Assembly (NCBI GenBank): GCA_024743115.1
Contig: JANSXC010000017.1
Location: 88,942-152,941, forward strand
Length of the DNA: 64,000 bases
Source of the DNA: a bacterium
GTDB taxonomy: Bacteria; Planctomycetota; UBA1135; UBA2386
Direction of reading: 5' to 3'
In this document: positions 58,601 through 64,000 of the stretch, piece after piece
Layout: every line of letters begins with the position of its first letter
Numbering within the stretch: the first letter of the stretch is position 1
Position numbers and translations under genes: made by a program
The notes under the pieces: generated by a model
What the model saw: only the letters and a program-made list of their open reading frames with translations
Told to the model about the DNA's origin: nothing
Databases searched by the model: none

Positions 58601-61135
58601 ATGCACCGCCGCCTCGTCGCCCTCACCGTGCTCGCGAGCGCCTGCTTCGTGATTCCGTTCGCCGGCGGCGACTCGACGCCGCCCGCCAGGATGGTCTCCA
58701 ACGGGAAGCGAGTGCCGTGCGACCTGGGCGTCGTGAATGGGTTCGTGGAGAACCTCGGCCAGTGGCACGAGGACGTCGCGCTGGCGGCATCGGCGAACGG
58801 CGAATGGCTCCACGTCCGCGCGGACGGCCTGCGCTTCGGGCGCGGCACCGCGGCCTTCGGCCTGACGCCGACGAACGGCCGCGCCGGCGCACCAGAGGGC
58901 CTCACCCCGACCGGCGCAGTTTGTAACTTCCTGCTCGGCGCCGACCCCGCACAGCACCACACCGGCGCCACCGTGTTCCAGGCCGCCGCGCTGCCAGCGA
59001 TCGCCGACGGGGTGAGCCTGATCGCGCGGCGGGCCGCGCCCGGGCGCGTCGCCAGCTTCGCGTACGACCTGCTGCTTGCCGCGGACGCCGATCTCGACAG
59101 CGTCGAACTGCGGGTGCTCGGCGCGACCGAACTCTCGATCGACGAAACGAACGGTGAACTCGTGATGCGCGGTCCGGGCGGCGAGCTGCGCCAGTCAGAA
59201 CCCGTGGCCTGGAGCGAATCGCACGGCCAACGTCAGCCCGTGGACTGCCGGTTCGAACTGCGTGGTCACGATCGCTACGGCTTCGTCGTGACCGGAACAG
59301 CGACCCCAGTCGCGTTGTGCGTCGATCCGGACCTGCAGTGGCGCACGAACTTCGGCGGCTCGCTCCGCGACGACGGTAAGGGCATCGGCACGGCTCAGAA
59401 CGGCGACGTGCTGGTCGGCGGCACGACGCTCTCACCGGCGCTCCCGACGACGTTCACGACCTTCGATCCGAGCTACAACGGCACCTGGCCCACACCGCGC
59501 GACATCGGCGACTGCTTCGTGGCGCGGCTCGCCGCGAGCGATGGCAGCCTGCTCTGGTGCACGTACGTCGGCGGCGGCGAGAACGACTACCTCGACGAGC
59601 TGCACTGCATCGGCGACGAGTGCGTTCTCGCCGGTTGGACGTCGTCCACGGACTACCCGACGACTCCGGGAGCCTACGACCGCTCGCACAATGGCACGGG
59701 CGACGGCTACCTCTACCTCGGTGGCGACGTCATGGTCACGCGACTCGCAGCCGATGGCCGCAGCCTCGTGTGGAGCACGTTACTCGGCGGCTCGCAACTG
59801 GAATACCCGTTGGCGATGGCCATCGCACCGAACGGCGACGTCGCGGTGACCGGTCACGTTCACAGCCCGGACTTCCCGACAACCTCCGGCGCGTTCTCGG
59901 ACACGAAGCTCGGGCACAGCGACTTCTTCGTCACCGTGATCAAGGACGACGGCAGCAGCCTCGTGGCTTCGACGTACTGTGGCGGCACTCGCGGGGAGGA
60001 ATACACGTACGGCCTCGCGTTCGCAGCAAACGGCGACGTCATCGCAGCCGGCGGCACGAACTCCGACGACCTGCCCGTCACGCCGGGTGTCCTCGGCCCG
60101 ACCTACGGCGGTGGCACCGAGCACACGGCGGACGCGTTCGTCATCCGCTTCGACGCCATGCTCACCGCGGTGCAGTGGTGCACCTACCTCGGCACCCCGA
60201 GCAACGAATCACAGCGTGGCATGGCGCTGCACGACGACGGCTCGATCACGGTGTCAGGCTTCATCGACGGCCCCGGATTGCCGACGTCGCCCGGCGTGAT
60301 CGCGCCCACCCATCAAGGACTACGCGATGGTTTCCTCTGGCGCATCTCGGGCGACGGGGCAACCTCGCACTGGGCGACGTATTTCGGTGGCGCGCTCGCG
60401 GATCAAGTCGAACGCGTGATCCCGCTCGGCGGCGGACGGCTCGCAGTCGTCGGCAAGACGCAGTCCACGACACTGCCCTACACGCCGGGCTCGGTCGGAC
60501 CGGCGCCGATGGGCTTCGACGACGCCCTGCTGGCGATCGTCGCCGGCGACGGCGGGAGCATCGACTACGCCACGGCGCTCGGCGGCGTGTACTCCGAGCG
60601 CTGCATGGCGGTCGCCCAGAACCCGGACGGCGACCTCGTGGTCACGGGCACGGCCTACGGCAACAGCGTCGCGCCTACTGCTGGCGGCCGCAGCTACTCC
60701 GGCGGCGGCGACGCCTACATCTACCGGCTCGCGGCATTGCCGAACGGCGCAGTTCGCTTCGGCAGCCCGTCGGGCACGTGCAACCGCGACGCCCGCATCC
60801 GCACCCGTTCTGCACCGGTCGTCGGCGACGGCCAATTCGCGCTGACGTGCGGCACCGTACCGGTCGGCAGCCCAACGCTCGCTGCCGTGTCGTTCGCCGG
60901 GCTCACGACGCCGATCGCACTCCCCGGCGCCGACCTCTGGGTCGACCCCAACGTGATGCTCGCGTCGATCGGCCTGCCCGTGGACTCCTGGTCCACGGCC
61001 ACGCTGCCGTTGCCGCTGCCGAACGACCCGGGCTTTGCCGGCCTGCCGTTGTTCGCCCAGTTCTTGTGGCTCGACGCCTGCCCGGCCACGGCCCTCGGCG
61101 CCTCGGACGCGATCGCGATCACGATTCAGCCCTGA
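58601..61135 (+). CDS. Secreted SBBP-repeat protein with C-terminal LPLPNDP module
   Basis: The 844-residue product has a signal peptide, an N-terminal DUF7948-like region (FVENLGQWHEDVALAAS, PAIADGVSLIAR, DLLLAADADLDSVELRV, VAWSESHGQRQPVDCRFEL) and about seven SBBP beta-propeller repeats, each with a DxxVxGxTxSxDxPTTPG turn. The last 100 residues form a beta module with LPLPNDPGFAGLPLFAQFLWLD, shared with the Kelch protein at 3161. SBBP proteins are exported adhesin- or propeller-like proteins; no catalytic site is apparent. Confidence 0.88.
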   Translation: MHRRLVALTVLASACFVIPFAGGDSTPPARMVSNGKRVPCDLGVVNGFVENLGQWHEDVALAASANGEWLHVRADGLRFGRGTAAFGLTPTNGRAGAPEGLTPTGAVCNFLLGADPAQHHTGATVFQAAALPAIADGVSLIARRAAPGRVASFAYDLLLAADADLDSVELRVLGATELSIDETNGELVMRGPGGELRQSEPVAWSESHGQRQPVDCRFELRGHDRYGFVVTGTATPVALCVDPDLQWRTNFGGSLRDDGKGIGTAQNGDVLVGGTTLSPALPTTFTTFDPSYNGTWPTPRDIGDCFVARLAASDGSLLWCTYVGGGENDYLDELHCIGDECVLAGWTSSTDYPTTPGAYDRSHNGTGDGYLYLGGDVMVTRLAADGRSLVWSTLLGGSQLEYPLAMAIAPNGDVAVTGHVHSPDFPTTSGAFSDTKLGHSDFFVTVIKDDGSSLVASTYCGGTRGEEYTYGLAFAANGDVIAAGGTNSDDLPVTPGVLGPTYGGGTEHTADAFVIRFDAMLTAVQWCTYLGTPSNESQRGMALHDDGSITVSGFIDGPGLPTSPGVIAPTHQGLRDGFLWRISGDGATSHWATYFGGALADQVERVIPLGGGRLAVVGKTQSTTLPYTPGSVGPAPMGFDDALLAIVAGDGGSIDYATALGGVYSERCMAVAQNPDGDLVVTGTAYGNSVAPTAGGRSYSGGGDAYIYRLAALPNGAVRFGSPSGTCNRDARIRTRSAPVVGDGQFALTCGTVPVGSPTLAAVSFAGLTTPIALPGADLWVDPNVMLASIGLPVDSWSTATLPLPLPNDPGFAGLPLFAQFLWLDACPATALGASDAIAITIQP

Positions 61136-61153
61136 GCGGCGATCACGGCCACG

Positions 61154-61615
61154 CTACTCCAGGCGTCCCGTCGGAGCTGGAGCGGCCGCGGCCAGGAACG
61201 CCACGAGCCCCGCGGGATCATCAGTGCCGATCCGCAGGAGACCACGATCGGTCGTCACTTCGACGCAATCGAAACCCCAGAGGTTGAACGTCCAGCCACG
61301 GCCGGGGATCCAGTGCACACCCCAGCCATCGATGAGCCGCGATCGCGTGGCGCGAACCGACTGGATCGCCGCGAACTGAACGCTCGTGCCGAACAGCGGC
61401 AGCGGCCCGAAGCGGACGCGCAGCACCTCGCCCGCGTCTTGCACGGTCAACGTTCCGAAGCTCGCGGCGAGCACGGCGAACGCGACCGCGGCGGCCACGC
61501 CAAACCCGATCAGCCCGGCTTCTTCGGACATCCCGGCGATCACGATGCCACCGAGCATGGGCAGCAGGAGCGCGTACCAGAGCGGGCTGTGCTGGGTGTG
61601 TTCGTAGCGCGGCAT
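61154..61615 (-). CDS. Small membrane protein
   Basis: The 153-residue product has two adjacent membrane segments (LWYALLLPMLGGIVIAGM and IGFGVAAAVAFAVLAASF) and then a roughly 85-residue PH-like soluble domain (VRFGPLPLFGTSVQFAAIQSVRA, GRGWTFNLWGFDCVEVTT). This two-helix plus YdbT/DUF-like PH domain layout occurs in membrane proteins of unknown role. It converges on the SBBP gene (18-bp gap). Confidence 0.65.
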   Translation of the reverse strand: MPRYEHTQHSPLWYALLLPMLGGIVIAGMSEEAGLIGFGVAAAVAFAVLAASFGTLTVQDAGEVLRVRFGPLPLFGTSVQFAAIQSVRATRSRLIDGWGVHWIPGRGWTFNLWGFDCVEVTTDRGLLRIGTDDPAGLVAFLAAAAPAPTGRLE

Positions 61616-61721
61616 GGCATCGGTATGTAGCCGGCGGCCCCCGGCGGCTGTTCGAACAACCCGGGAATACCGTCGGGAGCCGCGCGTCGTAGGGTTCGTT
61701 AGCGACGACAGCCGACGAACG

Positions 61722-62138
61722 ATGCCAGACCAGCGAGAACCCCAAAACCGCGTTGCCGCGGACCCCGGCACCGATTCGATCAGGGCCGACTCCCTCATGG
61801 GGGCTGGGTTGGACGAAGTGCGCGCGCGTTTCGGACCGCCGCTGCGCTGCACGGTGTGGGGTGATGACGCGTGGATCTGGTCCTATCGCACACGGGAGGG
61901 CGGCGTCGTCGCTGCTGCTGTCACGGCGATGGACGATGTCGTCGTGGCCTGGGCCGACGATGTCGAGGCGACTCCGATCGACGAGGGCAACCGGTTTCTC
62001 GGCGCCCGCATCGAAGAGGTGTCCGCGGTGCTAGGGCCGGGAGAGATCGAATCGCGCGACGCGCACGCCACCCGGGTGCGGTTCGGCAGTCAGAGCTTCG
62101 ACTTTGCCGACGGCCGCGTGCTCGCGCGCGCGAGTTGA
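61722..62138 (+). CDS. Hypothetical acidic protein
   Basis: The 138-residue product begins at the ATG at 61722. It reads as two similar halves: SLMGAGLDEVRARFGPPLRCTVWGDDAWIWSY and GARIEEVSAVLGPGEIESRDAHATRVRFGS, each with a turn of type G-x(2)-EVRxxFGP, suggesting an internal duplication of a BamE/SmpA-like alpha/beta unit. No signal peptide is visible. The function is unknown. It converges with hldE (24-bp gap). Confidence 0.55.
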   Translation: MPDQREPQNRVAADPGTDSIRADSLMGAGLDEVRARFGPPLRCTVWGDDAWIWSYRTREGGVVAAAVTAMDDVVVAWADDVEATPIDEGNRFLGARIEEVSAVLGPGEIESRDAHATRVRFGSQSFDFADGRVLARAS

Positions 62139-62162
62139 GCCACGGCGCACCGCGCCACGGAG

Positions 62163-63644
62163 CTACTTGCCGACGTCGAGGATCTTCTGCACGACGTTCG
62201 TGGTCGAGCGCCCCGCGACGAGCGGCACGAGCACGACCTGGCCACCATGCGATTCGACCCACTCGCGGCCGACCACGCCTTTGTCTCGCCAATCCTCTCC
62301 CTTGGCGAGCACGTGCGGGGTCACGGCCTCGATGAGCGCGCCCGGGGTGTCGTCATCGAACGGCACGACATAGTCGACCGCCTGCAGCGCCGCGAGCACG
62401 GCCGCGCGATCTTCCAGGCCGTTGAACGGCCGCCCCGGCCCCTTCTGCTGCCGCTGCACCGAAGCGTCGGTGTTGAGACCGACCATGAGCGCGTCACCGT
62501 AGGACCGCGCCCGCGCGAGATAGTCGCAGTGGCCGGCGTGCAGGATGTCGAAGCAGCCGTTCGTGAATACGAGCCGTCGGCCCTCGGCCCGCAGGTGTGA
62601 CGCAACGTCGATCGCCTGCTCGCGCGTGAGTACCTTGCCCGTGCGCACGTCACCCGTCTCGCCGATCCGGGCGAGCACCTCGTCGCGGCTGGGAGCCCAG
62701 GTGCCGAGCTTGGCCACGGTGACTCCCGCGGCATGATTCGCGAGGCGCAGGCTGTCCTCGAGTGAGACGTTGCAGGCGCGACAGAACGTCAGCACCGAGA
62801 CGACCGTGTCGCCCGCACCCGTCACGTCGAAGACCTGGCGCGCTTCGGTCGGGATGATGCGATGCGAACCGTCTTCGCGTTCGAAGAACACGCCGTCCTT
62901 GCCGAGCGTGATCACCGCGGTGCGCACGCCCGTGATCTCACGCAGCCGCTGCGCGGCCTGATGCAAGTCCTCGGTGCCACCGATCTTGACACCGGTCGCC
63001 GCCTCGGCCTCCTCGCGATTCGGCGTGAGCAGATCGACACCGTGGTACTTCGAGTAGTCGGTGCCCTTGGGATCGACGACGGTGACGCCGCCCTGCGAAC
63101 GCGCAGCCTCGATCGCGGCCTGAATGACCCGCCGCGTCAGCGTGCCCTTGCCGTAGTCGGACAGCAGCACCGACTTCCAAGGGAACGGCCGCTGCTGCAA
63201 CAAGGCGAGCATGCGCTCTTCGGTCTCGCCGCTCACGGCATCGCGACTCTCCTCGTCGACGCGCAGTACCTGCATCGTCTTGGCGACGTAGCGCGTCTTG
63301 CGCGTGGTCGGTCGATCGCGGTCGACGACGAGCGCCTGGGTGTCGATGTCCGCGTCCTCGAGCAACTGTCGCAGCCGCGCGCCGCCCTCGTCCTCCCCGA
63401 TCACGCCGAGCACCGAAGCCGAAGCCCCGAGCGCCGCGAGGTTGGCCGCAACGTTGCACGCGCCACCGAGCAGATAACGATCGCTCGCGAAATCGAACAC
63501 GAGTACCGGGGCCTCGGGCGACACCCGACTGGCCTTGCCGTCCGCGTAGCGGTCGAGGATGAGATCGCCGACGACGAGGATCCGCGTGTCGGGCAGGCTG
63601 CCGAACACGTCGGCGAGACGATGTTGATCGGACGAAATGGACAT
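62163..63644 (-). CDS. hldE: Bifunctional heptose-7-phosphate kinase / ADP-heptose synthase
   Basis: The 493-residue product has both HldE halves: a PfkB-type kinase (VVGDLILDRYADGKASRVSPEAPV, LGGACNVAANLAALGA, the FDVTGAGDTVVSVL anion hole) up to about residue 330, and a cytidylyltransferase (LVFTNGCFDILHAGHCDYLARARSYGD, KGPGRPFNGLEDRAAVL) after it. HldE makes ADP-glycero-manno-heptose for LPS inner core or S-layer glycan. The stop sits 24 bp from the convergent hypothetical gene. Confidence 0.96.
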   Translation of the reverse strand: MSISSDQHRLADVFGSLPDTRILVVGDLILDRYADGKASRVSPEAPVLVFDFASDRYLLGGACNVAANLAALGASASVLGVIGEDEGGARLRQLLEDADIDTQALVVDRDRPTTRKTRYVAKTMQVLRVDEESRDAVSGETEERMLALLQQRPFPWKSVLLSDYGKGTLTRRVIQAAIEAARSQGGVTVVDPKGTDYSKYHGVDLLTPNREEAEAATGVKIGGTEDLHQAAQRLREITGVRTAVITLGKDGVFFEREDGSHRIIPTEARQVFDVTGAGDTVVSVLTFCRACNVSLEDSLRLANHAAGVTVAKLGTWAPSRDEVLARIGETGDVRTGKVLTREQAIDVASHLRAEGRRLVFTNGCFDILHAGHCDYLARARSYGDALMVGLNTDASVQRQQKGPGRPFNGLEDRAAVLAALQAVDYVVPFDDDTPGALIEAVTPHVLAKGEDWRDKGVVGREWVESHGGQVVLVPLVAGRSTTNVVQKILDVGK

Positions 63645-63680
63645 CGGGTTCGGGCTACCGCGGTTCGGACAGGGCTCGAC

Positions 63681-63716
63681 TACCTGGGATCGGCAAGTTA
63701 CCTGGGATCAGAAAGG
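63681..63716. repeat. 18-bp duplication across a stop codon
   Basis: Two copies of an 18-bp unit (TACCTGGGATCGGCAAGT and TACCTGGGATCAGAAAGG) straddle the reverse-strand stop of the rightmost gene. Each copy would encode L(S/A)DPR followed by a stop. Confidence 0.8.
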
Positions 63717-64000
63717 CAACCGCGCTCGGCGGCGGTGCAGAGCAACGCCTGATGCAGGAGCGGCAGCACGATCTCGTGCATCGCGATCACGTTCTTGCCT
63801 TCCTTGGGCGGGCGCTGAACGACGTTCGTCATCGCGCGATAGTGCGAGATCATGTCGAAGTTGCAGGTCAGGAAGTCGTCGCCGAGCTGGCCGCGATTGC
63901 GCGCAACCGAGACGGCCTTGAGGAAGACCTCGGGCATGCCTCTCCATGTGCCTCTCCTTGTGCCTCTCCTTGTGCCTTTCCTTGCGCCTCTCCTTGTGCC
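63698..64000 (-). CDS. Hypothetical protein, possibly continuing past the right edge
   Basis: From the ATG at 63937 the product has 79 residues (MPEVFLKAVSVARNRGQLG, CNFDMISHYRAMTNVV, IAMHEIVLPLLHQALL); I do not recognise the family. The frame stays open to the window edge through a 12-bp repeat that would encode GTRR units, so the gene could extend upstream or could start at the ATG, which has GGAGAGGC immediately before it. The coordinates here include the open frame to the edge. The neighbour hldE ends 54 bp away on the same strand. Confidence 0.5.
   Translation of the reverse strand, partial: GTRRGARKGTRRGTRRGTWRGMPEVFLKAVSVARNRGQLGDDFLTCNFDMISHYRAMTNVVQRPPKEGKNVIAMHEIVLPLLHQALLCTAAERGCLSDPR
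63938..64000. repeat. 12-bp tandem array with Shine-Dalgarno-like units
   Basis: Five 12-bp units run to the window edge. On the reverse strand each reads ACAAGGAGAGGC with one or two changes, so every unit contains AAGGA(G/A)AGG, and the last abuts the ATG at 63937. Confidence 0.9.

Noticed and set aside
1..64000. CRISPR arrays, restriction-modification, toxin-antitoxin or phage genes
   Set aside because: I looked for direct repeats with spacers and for defence or phage families and found none; the tandem repeats present have no spacers.

Overview
The window is about 64 kb of GC-rich, densely packed bacterial chromosome with no phage, plasmid or CRISPR content. I infer an uncultured-type member of the Planctomycetota. 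The basis is: many Sec-exported proteins built from Kelch or SBBP repeats that share a module containing LPLPNDP, a transmembrane Ser/Thr kinase fused to a formylglycine-generating-enzyme-like domain, squalene-cyclase-type repeat proteins, TPR/AhpC fusions, and a Gram-negative envelope (HldE, lipoproteins). This is a judgement from gene content, not a tree.

Layout. 1-3000: end of a repeat-bearing protein, apaG, two related small lipoproteins, a YchJ-type SEC-C protein and a hypothetical. 3-8.4 kb: secreted Kelch protein, two polytopic glycosyltransferase-like proteins that converge with overlapping ends, and an FAH-family enzyme. 8.4-12.8 kb: prenyltransferase-repeat protein, diverging from a three-gene GT2/methyltransferase cluster. 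12.9-17.5 kb: phhB, a SurA/PpiD-like folding factor, a Trm112-like gene, tRNA-Lys and an orphan IS1-type transposase gene. 17.5-21 kb: the rpsB-tsf-pyrH-frr block behind a good sigma70-type promoter. 21-27.5 kb: diguanylate cyclase, enolase-superfamily enzyme, and a 1123-residue secreted protein. 27.5-38.7 kb: a long reverse-strand run tatC, cinA, kinase, lipoprotein, PP2C, gspF and histidine kinase, several joined by ATGA overlaps. 38.9-42.5 kb: a membrane-anchored coiled-coil protein with a BRCT-like end, then coaE and a divergent rho. 42.5-50.1 kb: a tightly overlapped surface-glycan operon (five GT2, one GT4, one PIG-L deacetylase, one zinc-ribbon protein). 50.2-64 kb: lipoprotein, Gph-like phosphatase, HD-GYP-like protein, zinc peptidase, a cytidylyltransferase with a histone-H1-like tail, TPR/AhpC protein, M24 peptidase, SBBP protein, two small proteins, hldE and a gene running off the right edge.

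How parts fit. The kinase, its partner lipoprotein and PP2C look like a reversible phosphorylation unit spanning the inner membrane. The 42.5-50.1 kb operon, the 10.3-12.8 kb cluster and hldE together suggest investment in surface polysaccharide or LPS.

The most unusual observations are a Rho whose Walker A lysine is arginine, a ribosomal protein S2 with an RGG plus Ala/Pro tail, the membrane-anchored BRCT-like protein, the kinase-FGE fusion, and a genome-wide habit of short tandem repeats (12, 15 or 18 bp) at protein termini, gene junctions, a stop codon and, at the right edge, an array of Shine-Dalgarno-like units.
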